Part shown: positions 24,316 to 32,126 of the stretch, one piece after another | Position numbering within the stretch: the first letter of the stretch is position 1 | How the letters are laid out: every line of letters starts with the position of its first letter | NCBI GenBank assembly: GCA_002787355.1 | Contig: PCWN01000005.1 | Coordinates: 24,502 to 58,489 of the forward strand | Length of the DNA: 33,988 bases | Direction of reading: 5' to 3' | DNA from: Candidatus Magasanikbacteria bacterium CG11_big_fil_rev_8_21_14_0_20_39_34 | GTDB lineage: Bacteria > Patescibacteriota > Patescibacteriia > Magasanikbacterales > UBA922 | Position numbers and translations under genes: made by a program | The notes under the pieces: model-generated | Told to the model about the DNA's origin: nothing | Database searches by the model: none | Seen by the model: the letters and a program-made list of their open reading frames with translations, nothing else

Positions 24316-24966
24316 CTATTGATCCAAAAGACCAAATGAAAAATCTACTAATGAATCTAAAATATAGTCAGCATCTTCAAACTCTTTTTTGTGACGTATT
24401 TCTTTCGTAGGAACAGCTACACATTTCATACCCGCAGATTTTGCCGCCTGAACGCCCGCAATGGAATCTTCAAAAACCAAACAATGTTCTGGTGATACAT
24501 GCAATTTTTTTGCAGTGGTGAGATACACACCAGGATGCGGTTTCCCAAAGGGTTCATTTTCCGCTGAATATATGACATCCAAGCACTCTTTTAGACGAAA
24601 TTTATCAACTACAGCGTCAATCACGCGCATATAGGAAGAAGATGCAATTGACATTGGAATTTTTCTTTCACAAAACAAATTGAGGAGTTCCTGTACTCCT
24701 GGCATAAGTTCCCCCTTTGCATGAATTCTTTCAATCACAGCATCCATGATGGCATTGCTAAGATTTTCTTTCTCTTCCTGGTTACCACCAAATTTACCAA
24801 TCCAATGTTCTACTACCACGTCCACCCTCATCCCCATAGTTTCAAAACAGTACTCTTCACGAAAAGGATATCCCCACTTTTTAAATGTTTCAACTTCAGA
24901 CTCACGCCAAAGTGGCTCACTATCTATGAGCAGTCCATCCATATCAAAAATAATTGCCTGTGCCAT
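24316..24966 (-). CDS. HAD hydrolase, beta-phosphoglucomutase/YniC-like
   Basis: A 216-residue HAD protein with motif I FDMDGLLIDSEP (nucleophile Asp and acid/base Asp), a helical C1 cap (WRESEVETFKKWGYPF to ERIHAKGELMPG), motif II SIASSSYM, motif III Lys in FGKPHPGVYL, and motif IV VFEDSIAGVQAAKSAGM. This is the subgroup with beta-phosphoglucomutase and sugar-phosphate phosphatases such as E. coli YniC. It may act as a hexose-phosphate phosphatase or mutase. In this operon a sugar phosphate is the likely substrate. Four nt separate it from the uridylyltransferase gene. Confidence 0.87.
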   Translation of the reverse strand: MAQAIIFDMDGLLIDSEPLWRESEVETFKKWGYPFREEYCFETMGMRVDVVVEHWIGKFGGNQEEKENLSNAIMDAVIERIHAKGELMPGVQELLNLFCERKIPMSIASSSYMRVIDAVVDKFRLKECLDVIYSAENEPFGKPHPGVYLTTAKKLHVSPEHCLVFEDSIAGVQAAKSAGMKCVAVPTKEIRHKKEFEDADYILDSLVDFSFGLLDQ

Positions 24967-24970
24967 ATTT

Positions 24971-25738
24971 TTATTTTAAAAGTTTCTGTGCAACTTCTAG
25001 ATCATCTTTTGTGTTTACCCCAATTGCCTCCATAGGATCAATTGCAATAGAAGAAATTTTTTCGTGATTATCTATAGCCATTTGTAAAAGGTCTGTAAGA
25101 TAGTATTCCCCTTGTGCATTGTCGGTCGTGAGTTTGTCTATATGACCCCACAGCCATTCTGAACGAAAACAAAAGTAGCATGGATTCAATTCTTTTATTT
25201 CCAACTCCTCCGGTGTACAATCTTTTTTCTGAACATCCCGTGCAATGTGCCCATCTTGCTCACGACGAATGATACGACTGAAGCTATAAAATGGTGCATA
25301 CTTCCCCTCAAAATCTGGAACTGTGATGGTCATGAGTGTTATCGCATTTTCTCTTTCCACATGTCTTTCAACTAAACGAAAAATAGAATCACTGGAGACA
25401 AACGGCATATCTCCGTACAAGACAACCACGTGTTCAACTTTCCCTTCTAAAATCTCGCGCGCCATAGAAGTTGCATGACCCGTACCTAGTTGCTCACTTT
25501 GTACCACATATCTTGCCCGATCCCCCAAGTGATCTTGTACATAACTATGTTTGCTACTGACCACAAGAACCGGCTTTTCACATATTCCCGTTTCTTCAAC
25601 GTGAGTAACCACATGATCTACCAGAGGTTTTCCATCAAGCATGTGCATTACCTTTGGGATATCACTATTCATTCTTGTTCCGTGGCCTGCCGCCAAAATG
25701 ATTGCTCCAATTTTAGGATGTGAATTTTTTTGCAACAT
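24971..25738 (-). CDS. Stand-alone GlmU-type nucleotidyltransferase (N-terminal domain only)
   Basis: A 255-residue NTP transferase matching the uridylyltransferase half of GlmU: IILAAGHGTRMNSDIPKVMH, VVQSEQLGTGHATSMARE, VVVLYGDMPF, the Asn of ELNPCYFCF, and TDNAQGEYYLTDLLQMA with a final EAIGVNTKDDL. It should join UTP to GlcNAc-1-phosphate or a similar sugar-1-phosphate. The left-handed beta-helix acetyltransferase half of bacterial GlmU is missing, and the downstream frame is another gene. Its 5' end overlaps the upstream HAD gene by 26 nt. Another enzyme must supply the acetyl step if the product is UDP-GlcNAc. Confidence 0.85.
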   Translation of the reverse strand: MLQKNSHPKIGAIILAAGHGTRMNSDIPKVMHMLDGKPLVDHVVTHVEETGICEKPVLVVSSKHSYVQDHLGDRARYVVQSEQLGTGHATSMAREILEGKVEHVVVLYGDMPFVSSDSIFRLVERHVERENAITLMTITVPDFEGKYAPFYSFSRIIRREQDGHIARDVQKKDCTPEELEIKELNPCYFCFRSEWLWGHIDKLTTDNAQGEYYLTDLLQMAIDNHEKISSIAIDPMEAIGVNTKDDLEVAQKLLK

Positions 25739-26378
25739 AATTTTGTATTTCAGTTAATGTTTTAAAAAATGGAACACCAACAGCCTCTACCTGTTCGAGT
25801 GTGTATTTTTCTGGTCTATATTTTGTAATCACTGATACACCTGGGCAATACTTAAGAATATCTTCATTTTCTTTTAGGCTATCATTTATGTAGAGTACTC
25901 TCGCCCCTTCCGAAGCATACTCATTCAGCTTTTTTGTTTTGTCATAATCTGTAAAATAAATTTCATCAAATTTGTTTTCAATGTGTGTGGCTCTGATCTT
26001 CATAAGTTGAAACTCAGGATTTGCTGCTGAAACAATAGTTAACTTCTTGCTTATCTGTTTTGCATAATCCAAAAAGGTGACAGCATCTGAAAATAAATAT
26101 TTATTTTCTACTACTAAATTTTTCAATGCATAAAGAATTTCATCATCAAAATGATATCCATACTCACGTTCTAGCATGGCAAGATGCTTTTCAAATGTGT
26201 ACGTATAACTTTTTCCATTTTCTCCATACAACGCACGCTTCATCGTATGTTCAACAGCTGGACTATCCACACCAAACTGGTTAAAAATAACACGTATATC
26301 CCTCCCCAGACCAGAAACTCCACTACTATCATGTAGTGTACCATCAAAATCTACTGAGAGAACATCATATTTTTTCAT
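25713..26378 (-). CDS. HAD-superfamily hydrolase
   Basis: A 221-residue HAD protein: motif I SVDFDGTLHDSSG, a helical cap with KRALYGENGKSYTYTFEKHL, motif II TIVSAANPEF, a Lys in TDYDKTKKLNEY (motif III) and VLYINDSLKENEDI (motif IV). Motif IV has a single Asp and then Ser, so the metal site is reduced. Substrate unknown. I use the ATG at 26378, one nt after the TAG of the TrmB gene; the longer frame would reach back into that gene. It overlaps the uridylyltransferase start, a sign of coupling. Confidence 0.8.
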   Translation of the reverse strand: MKKYDVLSVDFDGTLHDSSGVSGLGRDIRVIFNQFGVDSPAVEHTMKRALYGENGKSYTYTFEKHLAMLEREYGYHFDDEILYALKNLVVENKYLFSDAVTFLDYAKQISKKLTIVSAANPEFQLMKIRATHIENKFDEIYFTDYDKTKKLNEYASEGARVLYINDSLKENEDILKYCPGVSVITKYRPEKYTLEQVEAVGVPFFKTLTEIQNYVAKKFTS

Positions 26379-26379
26379 A

Positions 26380-27144
26380 CTATAGTTTTGCCCATAGGTT
26401 ATCAAATATATTTCTTTGTGTTTGGTACACTCCCTCATTTTCTATAACCACACCAACGGGTTCATCCTGTGCATTCAAGGAAATATAGGCGGTCTTCCCC
26501 GGATACATAATAATATAGGTTTCTACTGGCTTTCCATCTGTAGTTTCTCCTTGCTCTGTATTTTTTTCTGTCATCCATTTTCTTTGATCCAACCCTCTCA
26601 GTTCTCCTCCATCACCAATGGCAATTACCTTTACCTCAATGCCTCGAGCAACACGAACATCAGAAAAGGTTGGAAAGTCTTCATAAATATATTCTCGTAT
26701 ACCTTGCGTAGAATAGATACGATACATTTTTTCCTCAGATTCCGAACAAACTTCAAGAATATCCTCTAAGATATCCTGGATTTGTTCACGTGTATAGTAC
26801 CTCGCGATAGGTCTGTCTCCTGCCTTCGAGTAAAGCGCTTGCAGTTCTGGGAGAGCTTTATCAATTTCTCGCTCAGCCCGCTCCAAATCATTGCGCCTAC
26901 TTTCTACAATTTTATGAAGTTTATCGGGATTTTCTGCAAAAAATTTCTGCTTTGTATCCTTATGTGCATAGCTTACTACCCCATGCTCTAGAAGCTCCTT
27001 GAGTATGTCATAGGTAGTTCCCCTATTAATTCCAGTCTTTTCCGCCAACTTTCGTACAGAACTTGGACCTAAAGAAAGAAGTGCCAAGTAAATTTTGACA
27101 CTTTTGTCAGAGAAACCAAGTTTTTTAAGATAGTTTGCTTCCAT
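26380..27144 (-). CDS. TrmB-family transcriptional regulator heading the sugar directon
   Basis: A 254-residue TrmB-like protein. The winged helix spans residues 5-70: LGFSDKSVKIYLALLSLGPS, then AEKTGINRGTTYDILKELL as recognition helix, and FFAENPDKLHKIVESRRNDLE leading into a coiled linker. The C-terminal effector domain carries YYTREQIQDILEDILEV and ISLNAQDEPVGVVIENEGV. Sequence similarity to the TrmB at 13395 is in the fold, not in the effector residues. It begins the directon that holds GlmS and YvcK, so control of amino-sugar or gluconeogenic genes by a sugar signal is the natural inference. A consensus promoter lies about 9 nt before the expected leader end. Confidence 0.83.
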   Translation of the reverse strand: MEANYLKKLGFSDKSVKIYLALLSLGPSSVRKLAEKTGINRGTTYDILKELLEHGVVSYAHKDTKQKFFAENPDKLHKIVESRRNDLERAEREIDKALPELQALYSKAGDRPIARYYTREQIQDILEDILEVCSESEEKMYRIYSTQGIREYIYEDFPTFSDVRVARGIEVKVIAIGDGGELRGLDQRKWMTEKNTEQGETTDGKPVETYIIMYPGKTAYISLNAQDEPVGVVIENEGVYQTQRNIFDNLWAKL

Positions 27145-27159
27145 ATTTTCTTTACCCTC

Positions 27160-27188
27160 AGTATATTTTAAGTTTAAAATTTTGTCAA
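27160..27188 (-). promoter_or_regulatory. Promoter for the TrmB-led directon
   Basis: Minus strand TTGACA (27188-27183), 17-nt spacer, TATACT (27165-27160). The start near 27153 leaves about 9 nt before the ATG at 27144, so the mRNA is almost leaderless. It is divergent from the promoter at 27274. Confidence 0.75.
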
Positions 27189-27273
27189 TTTTTTTTCTAC
27201 AACTCTTGTGTGTAACTCATATATTATACCCAATTTTACCTGTTTTTTGGTATTTTTTTATATATATGCTCCA

Positions 27274-27301
27274 TTGACAAAGATAGTTTTTCATGTATAC
27301 T
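27274..27301 (+). promoter_or_regulatory. Promoter for the GC-rich small gene
   Basis: TTGACA (27274-27279), 16-nt spacer, TATACT (27296-27301). Near-consensus; start near 27308. Confidence 0.75.
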
Positions 27302-27332
27302 GGCCATTGCCAACGACATGAAAGGAGCCAAG

Positions 27333-27674
27333 ATGCTCCTCACAGATTTTCTAGAGGAACTCCAAGGGCTGGGCGCCACTATCCTCGTCTATGATGAAGG
27401 TAGGAGATTCTGCTACCTCTTCATGGGCACTCGTCCTCAGACGGATCCCTTCTTCCTAGGACGCGTATCCGGGGAAGGGATGGACCTTGCCGACCTATGG
27501 CCGGAAGAGTCTCCCCCATGTTGCAACATGGGTTGGTACCATGATATCCCGGAAGGTCGGATCATCATCCGGGGTAGGGGACGAATCGAGGTCAGCTTCA
27601 AGACCTCAAGCATCTCCCCAGAAATTTCAGACCACCTCGCAGCTGCCTGCCGTCAAATGTTCTCCCACCAATGA
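27333..27674 (+). CDS. Small GC-rich ORF of unknown function
   Basis: A 113-residue frame, no family recognised. Translation: N-terminal amphipathic helix LLTDFLEELQGLG, strands ATILVYDEGRRFCYLFMG, a Pro/Cys loop PPCCNMGWYHD, strand GRIIIRGRGRIEVSF and a final helix EISDHLAAACRQMF. This alternation of helix and strands looks like a real alpha/beta protein. AAAGGAG lies 5 nt before the ATG at 27333 (the longer ATG at 27318 would bury that site). Codons end in C or G far more often (ATC, CTC, TTC, GAC) than in all neighbours, which suggests transfer from a GC-richer source. It stands alone between a strong promoter and a complex terminator. A non-coding RNA is the alternative. Confidence 0.6.
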   Translation: MLLTDFLEELQGLGATILVYDEGRRFCYLFMGTRPQTDPFFLGRVSGEGMDLADLWPEESPPCCNMGWYHDIPEGRIIIRGRGRIEVSFKTSSISPEISDHLAAACRQMFSHQ

Positions 27675-27745
27675 AAAAACCGCATACCATTCCAGAATGT
27701 TTTCGTTTCAGAACGAATCCATTCCCACAGTAGTATGCGGTTTTT
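27675..27745 (+). terminator. Large branched terminator
   Basis: AAAAACCGCATAC (27675-27687) pairs with GTATGCGGTTTTT (27733-27745). Inside lie two more hairpins, CATTC-CA-GAATG and TTCGTT-TCAG-AACGAA. A T-rich tract follows. It also faces the aldolase gene, for which it can act in reverse. Confidence 0.75.
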
Positions 27746-27758
27746 GTTTTTTGATTTT

Positions 27759-28829
27759 TTAAGCAATGCCTACCTCTTTACATACATAGACATCTTGCAC
27801 AGCACGAATGATCTCAATACCCTCTTGCAGTGACTTCTGGAAGGCTTTCCTACCAAGAATTAATCCAGATCCTCCAGCACGTTTGTTGATAACCGCAGTT
27901 GCAACCGCGTCCTGAATATCATTTCCTCCGGATTCTCCTCCCGAATTAATTAATCCAATCCTACCCGCAAACCCGTTTAAAACTTGGTATCGACACAGAT
28001 CAATTGGGTGGTCAGAGTTGAGATCCGTATACATTCTCTCATCAAATTTTCCAAATTTTTCTTTTTGATTTATTGCTTTGTATCCCCCATTATTGGTGGG
28101 CAACTTTTGCTTTACAATGTCTGCCCCCAATGTCGCACCCAAATAATTTGCTTGTGAGGTAAGATCAGAACTCCCATGATAATCTTGTCCATCTACTTTA
28201 AATCCATCATTCCTTAAGTAACACCACAGTACCGTAAACATTCCCAACTGATGTGCTTCATAAAAGGCTTCTGATACTTCTTGAATTTGTCTCTTTGATT
28301 CAGGAGAACCAAAGTAAATAGTCGCACCTACACCTGCGGCTCCCATATCGCTTGCCTGCAAAACATCCGCAAACATGATTTGATCATAGTCATTGGGATA
28401 TCGAAGCAAATCATTATGATTCAATTTTACTATAAAAGGAATTTTATCCGCATAACGTTTTGATACCATGCCAAGTACCCCCAAAGTAGAAGCCACTGCA
28501 TTACACTCTGCCTCAACTGCTAACTTTACAATATTTTCCGGATCAAAATAATCAGGATTTTTGGCAAAGCTTGCCCCTGCAGAGTGTTCCACCCCCTGGT
28601 CTACCGGTAAAATAGAGTAGTACCCCGTTCCTGAGAGTCGTCCATGATCTCGCAAACGCTTTAAATTTTCCAAAACAGACTCCGGCCTATCTGAGATGCC
28701 AAAGACATCATCGAGAAAATTTTCCCCTGGAAGATGAAGCCGCTCTTTTGAAATTTTTGGATTTTGAAACTCGAGAAGCTCCTCAGACCTTTCTCCTAAA
28801 ATACTCTGTATATCGCTATATGAATTCAT
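27759..28829 (-). CDS. fbaB: Class I fructose-bisphosphate aldolase, FbaB/DhnA type
   Basis: Condenses or splits fructose-1,6-bisphosphate with a Schiff-base Lys. The protein aligns along its whole length with E. coli Fba[83 protein letters not shown] (Lys240/242) and [13 protein letters not shown], ending [19 protein letters not shown]. At 356 residues it is full length. In FbaB-type enzymes the gluconeogenic direction is often favoured, which fits its place after fructose bisphosphatase in the same minus-strand group. An N-terminal [10 protein letters not shown] element (38-47) recurs in the next gene. Confidence 0.96.
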   Translation of the reverse strand: MNSYSDIQSILGERSEELLEFQNPKISKERLHLPGENFLDDVFGISDRPESVLENLKRLRDHGRLSGTGYYSILPVDQGVEHSAGASFAKNPDYFDPENIVKLAVEAECNAVASTLGVLGMVSKRYADKIPFIVKLNHNDLLRYPNDYDQIMFADVLQASDMGAAGVGATIYFGSPESKRQIQEVSEAFYEAHQLGMFTVLWCYLRNDGFKVDGQDYHGSSDLTSQANYLGATLGADIVKQKLPTNNGGYKAINQKEKFGKFDERMYTDLNSDHPIDLCRYQVLNGFAGRIGLINSGGESGGNDIQDAVATAVINKRAGGSGLILGRKAFQKSLQEGIEIIRAVQDVYVCKEVGIA

Positions 28830-28849
28830 AAAAATATATTAACAAAATA

Positions 28850-29674
28850 TTAAATGGACAAATGCTCAGCATCCTTTATTCCAAAAAAATCATCCAGAAA
28901 TTGGGTAGGATTTTCTGTATACAATTTTTTAAAATGTTGAAATACCCCTGAACCATGTGTTGCAATATTAAGTGAAAACGATGCTCCATCATCCGGCTCC
29001 ATAGCATCTTTTTCTTCCATCTGCAAACTTACATCCTCTGACAGACGAATCTCTTGTGGCGCCTTGCTATCTCTATGCTCTCGTATTTTTCTTTGAAATT
29101 TAATTTTCCATTCTGCTGGGACAGCAACATGTTGTGCCTCAAAAACTTGAAACACATAATCCATGAATATGGGTTGGACTCTTTCATCCACTGCCTCAAT
29201 AAATTTCTTGGAATCTCCCTGAAAAACCTTTTCACGTATCATAAGCGCCAAGGCACGCTGTCTGGATAGGTTTTCACGAAATTCTACAGCTCCTTTTTGT
29301 GGGAGATACTTGGGATTTTGCGTCGCCAAAAGTGGTAAAAACCCACTAAAAAATTCATTTTGAGCCTCTCCCATGTATGTAACGGCACTTATTGCTTCTT
29401 TCAGTTCTGGATCGTCTTTTACCTCATTTCTAAACGGTGTTTCCAAGTCAAGACTAAAGTTCCATATATCTCCAATTTCTTTTTCTGCACGCCCACGAAA
29501 TTCTTTATTATCTTCAAGGGTGAGATAGTCAAAAACTTGTTCTGTGCTTAAATGGGGGAACAGTTCATGAATTTTTTCTGCCCGAAGACGATTCATCTCT
29601 TTGAGTCTCTCCATGGACTTTTCAAAAACCTCCTTCATTGCAAGTCCCTCTTTGTTTCCTTCAAATTCAAACAT
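28850..29674 (-). CDS. Unknown protein between fbp and fbaB
   Basis: A 274-residue soluble protein with no family recognised. The N-terminal part is charged and helical (MKEVFEKSMERLKEMNRLRAEK). The middle has AISAVTYMGEAQNEFFSGFLP and a Lys/Arg-rich EWKIKFQRKIREHRDSKAP. An acidic stretch (QMEEKDAMEPDDG) precedes the C-terminal FLDDFFGIKD (259-268), which closely matches residues 38-47 of the aldolase encoded next ([10 protein letters not shown]). It is flanked by fbp (18 nt) and fbaB (20 nt), so it belongs to the gluconeogenic operon. A regulator or scaffold for these enzymes is one inference. Confidence 0.7.
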   Translation of the reverse strand: MFEFEGNKEGLAMKEVFEKSMERLKEMNRLRAEKIHELFPHLSTEQVFDYLTLEDNKEFRGRAEKEIGDIWNFSLDLETPFRNEVKDDPELKEAISAVTYMGEAQNEFFSGFLPLLATQNPKYLPQKGAVEFRENLSRQRALALMIREKVFQGDSKKFIEAVDERVQPIFMDYVFQVFEAQHVAVPAEWKIKFQRKIREHRDSKAPQEIRLSEDVSLQMEEKDAMEPDDGASFSLNIATHGSGVFQHFKKLYTENPTQFLDDFFGIKDAEHLSI

Positions 29675-29692
29675 ATTCTTCTCTATTATTTT

Positions 29693-30658
29693 TTAGAGTT
29701 GTAAAAATGTTTCCTCTGGTGTCAATATAACCGCAGCCCGTTCATGCAGATGGTTCGGGGTAATCTCCAAAATATTTACCTGTTCGCAAAGCGCTACTCC
29801 ACCTGCTTGTTCCAACAAGAATGCCAATGGTTTCAGCTCATAGTTAAGACGAAGTTTCCCTTTGTATACACCATTTCCTTCCCTATCAACTCCAGGATAC
29901 AGGAAAACACCCCCTTTAATCAAGTTTCTGTGAAAGTCCGCCACCAACGCCCCTACATAGCGGGCACTTATATCTGGATTCTGTTTATATCCTTCAATAA
30001 GTAATCTGTATTTTTCCTCAAAATATTTTGTATTGCTTTCATTCACACTATAATAGGTCAGTTTCTTTGGTATTTTTATATTTTCTCTTGAGAGAATAAA
30101 CTCTCCCATGCCTTGATTAAGGGTAAACTCAAAAACCCCATTCCCCAAGCTAAATACAAACACGGTAGAAGAACCATACAAAATATAACCAGCGAGTACC
30201 TGATCTCTTCCCCTTTGTAAGAATTGTTTTTCATCCAATCGGTCTAAATCATGAATTCTTGAATGCACAGAAAAAAGGGTCCCAATACTTCCATTTACAT
30301 CAATATTACTCGAACCGTCCAGTGGATCAAACGCAATAATATATTTTGCATCCTTTCCAAATGCCTCCATATCTACTACAGAATCTTCTTCCTCAGAGGC
30401 AAGTGCAGCAAAATGCCCGGTCTGACGAAGGTAATCTTTACACAATTCATTGGCAAAAGAATCAAGCTTTTGGACAACTTCACCTTGAATATTGGTAGAT
30501 CCATGTACTCCAAGTATCCCGCTTAAGCCGGCTCTATTAATTTCATGTGAAAGAATCTTCCCAATAACACCAAGATCGTTTACTATCAATGTTAAATCCT
30601 TCTGGTCGGTATGATCGGCAAGATGTTGAAGCAAAAATTGTGTGAGGGTTTGTGGCAT
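29693..30658 (-). CDS. fbp: Fructose-1,6-bisphosphatase, class I
   Basis: Removes the C1 phosphate of fructose-1,6-bisphosphate, the irreversible step of gluconeogenesis. Metal-binding motifs: ASEEED (87-92) and FDPLDGSSNIDVNGSIG (about 110-126). Further features are VLAGYILYGSSTVFVFSLG, the RYVGALVADFHRNLIKGGVFLYPG loop with active-site residues, and the KLRLNYELKPLAFLLEQAGG motif, all typical of class I. Length 321 is normal. It is first in the fbp-unknown-fbaB operon. The AMP-site region at the N-terminus is present but not checked residue by residue. Confidence 0.95.
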   Translation of the reverse strand: MPQTLTQFLLQHLADHTDQKDLTLIVNDLGVIGKILSHEINRAGLSGILGVHGSTNIQGEVVQKLDSFANELCKDYLRQTGHFAALASEEEDSVVDMEAFGKDAKYIIAFDPLDGSSNIDVNGSIGTLFSVHSRIHDLDRLDEKQFLQRGRDQVLAGYILYGSSTVFVFSLGNGVFEFTLNQGMGEFILSRENIKIPKKLTYYSVNESNTKYFEEKYRLLIEGYKQNPDISARYVGALVADFHRNLIKGGVFLYPGVDREGNGVYKGKLRLNYELKPLAFLLEQAGGVALCEQVNILEITPNHLHERAAVILTPEETFLQL

Positions 30659-30699
30659 ACTTTTTTTAAAATATAACGGTAACGATATCTTACAAAATA

Positions 30700-30726
30700 A
30701 AAGAAGCCCCGTAAAGAGCTCCTTTT
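30700..30726 (-). terminator. Terminator of the acidic-protein gene
   Basis: On the minus strand AAAGGAGC and GGCTTCTTT-like arms (8 bp with one G-U) are followed by TTTTATTTTG. It lies 12 nt beyond the stop at 30738. Confidence 0.7.
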
Positions 30727-30737
30727 ATTCTTTTTGT

Positions 30738-31106
30738 TTAGAGGTCTTCTTCTTCCTCTTCTTCATCCTCGTCTTCATCTTCCTCCTCCTCTTCTTCCTC
30801 CTCTTTATAGTCAAAATCATCTTCTCCCTCAAATGAATCAAATGATCCACCTTCACCACTCACTGCCTGATCCCAAAGCTCATCCACATCCACATCCAAA
30901 CCAAGCTCATCCACGTGGTCGCTATACCATTGGTCAAATGCGACACGAAGTTCATCTACATCAGTAGCATTTTCAAAAGCATCTTCTAAAAGCGCATACT
31001 TTTCTTGGTGAGACATGATTGCCTCTTGTTCTAACTCTTCAAAAATTTCTCGTATGTGCCCCAAAACGGCGTCCTTAGTACTATCGTAGTCATGTTCATT
31101 TTCCAT
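30738..31106 (-). CDS. Highly acidic protein with poly-Glu/Asp tail
   Basis: A 122-residue protein. The first 85 residues are helical and acidic (IREIFEELEQEAIMSHQEKY, FENATDVDELRVAFDQWYSDHVDEL). The last 25 are almost only Glu and Asp. It recalls the acidic tail of RNA polymerase delta, but the N-terminal half does not look like the winged helix of that protein. Possible roles are as a nucleic-acid mimic or chaperone for basic proteins; the H1-like protein of this window would be an obvious opposite charge. Single gene with its own promoter and terminator. Function not assigned. Confidence 0.75.
   Translation of the reverse strand: MENEHDYDSTKDAVLGHIREIFEELEQEAIMSHQEKYALLEDAFENATDVDELRVAFDQWYSDHVDELGLDVDVDELWDQAVSGEGGSFDSFEGEDDFDYKEEEEEEEEDEDEDEEEEEEDL
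30742..30808 (-). repeat. Trinucleotide low-complexity tract coding the acidic tail
   Basis: A run of GAG/GAA/GAT codons on the minus strand (CTC/TTC/ATC on plus) of about 65 nt. Such purine-rich triplet tracts tend to change length by replication slippage without shifting the frame. Confidence 0.7.
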
Positions 31107-31147
31107 ATATTTTGTTTTATTTCAAAATAAAAAAATTTTACCAGCAA

Positions 31148-31175
31148 ACTATATCACAGATATTTTTTTTTACAA
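31148..31175 (-). promoter_or_regulatory. Promoter for the acidic-protein gene
   Basis: Minus strand TTGTAA (31175-31170), 16-nt spacer, TATAGT (31153-31148). Confidence 0.6.
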
Positions 31176-31267
31176 GGGTAATAAATGTGGATAGAATTTC
31201 TTCAAAAGGCAAGAAAAAACGTCTAAAATTAGATATAAAAATTATTATGAAAAAATATTTTAAAGAC

Positions 31268-31296
31268 TTGCTTGAAAACAAAAATTTCCCTATAAT
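31268..31296 (+). promoter_or_regulatory. Promoter for exonuclease III
   Basis: TTGCTT (31268-31273), 17-nt spacer, perfect TATAAT (31291-31296). The start near 31303 is about 3 nt before the ATG at 31306, so a leaderless mRNA is predicted. Confidence 0.7.
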
Positions 31297-31305
31297 GGAA
31301 GCACT

Positions 31306-32121
31306 ATGAAAAAACAAACCCTCACAATTATTTCCTGGAATGTAAATGGCCTACGCGCTGTTATACGAAAAAAACTCTTCTTACCTTTTATACAAAAATA
31401 TCATCCGGACATCCTTTGTCTTCAAGAAACCAAAGCACAACAAGACCAAGTTGAGATTGACCTTCCCGACTATACAGAATATTGGCACTCTGCAGAAAAA
31501 AAAGGATATTCAGGAACGGCCATTTTTTCTCAAAAAGATGCCCTCAATGTAATATATGGTATTCCATCCCATATATATAAAAAGTCTTCTCTTCTGGATG
31601 ATCAAAATCGAGACGCCAACCTTGAAGGGCGCGTCATCGTAGCAGAATACGAAAAATTCTTTCTTGCAAATGTATATACTCCAAATGCAAAGGATGACTT
31701 ATCCCGTCTTGAACTACGATACAAACAATGGGATCCAATCTTTTTAAGGTATATGAAATTTTTAGAAGAAAAAAAACCTGTAATATTTTGCGGAGATCTC
31801 AATGTAGCACACCAAGAAATTGACCTGGCCCGCCCCAAACAAAATGTTGGAGTACATGGATTTACCAATGAAGAACGTGAAAGGTTTCAAGATTTTCTTG
31901 ATGCAGGATTTATTGATACCTACCGTGACAAACATGCGGATACTCTGGACGCATACACTTGGTGGTCACATTGGGGAACCGCAAGAGCACGAAATGTTGG
32001 TTGGAGAATTGATTATGTTCTTACTTCACAAAGCATGAAAAAAAATATAAAAGAAGCTTTTATTCTCCCAGAAGTTATGGGATCTGACCACTGTCCCGTT
32101 GGGATTGTATTAAAATTATAA
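31306..32121 (+). CDS. xth: Exodeoxyribonuclease III (AP endonuclease)
   Basis: Base-excision repair nuclease that cuts at abasic sites and trims 3' ends. SWNVNGLRAV opens the DNase I-like fold. The metal Glu is in CLQETKAQ (Glu41), KGYSGTAIFS is next, FCGDLNVAH holds the catalytic Asp and Asn, and the C-terminal GSDHCPVGIVL holds the Asp-His pair. WRIDYVLTS is conserved. Length 271 is usual. It heads a two-gene plus-strand operon and has a sharp leaderless-type promoter. Confidence 0.95.
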   Translation: MKKQTLTIISWNVNGLRAVIRKKLFLPFIQKYHPDILCLQETKAQQDQVEIDLPDYTEYWHSAEKKGYSGTAIFSQKDALNVIYGIPSHIYKKSSLLDDQNRDANLEGRVIVAEYEKFFLANVYTPNAKDDLSRLELRYKQWDPIFLRYMKFLEEKKPVIFCGDLNVAHQEIDLARPKQNVGVHGFTNEERERFQDFLDAGFIDTYRDKHADTLDAYTWWSHWGTARARNVGWRIDYVLTSQSMKKNIKEAFILPEVMGSDHCPVGIVLKL

Positions 32122-32126
32122 GTTTT

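Noticed and set aside
27675-27745. Integron attC-like site after the GC-rich ORF
   Set aside because: The stem is perfect and lacks the GTTRRRY/RYYYAAC core and extrahelical bases; the T tract marks it as a terminator.
31112-31309. 65-residue plus-strand frame before xth
   Set aside because: Lys/Phe/Ile-rich translation of AT-rich DNA that overlaps the promoters of both flanking genes; no ribosome site.
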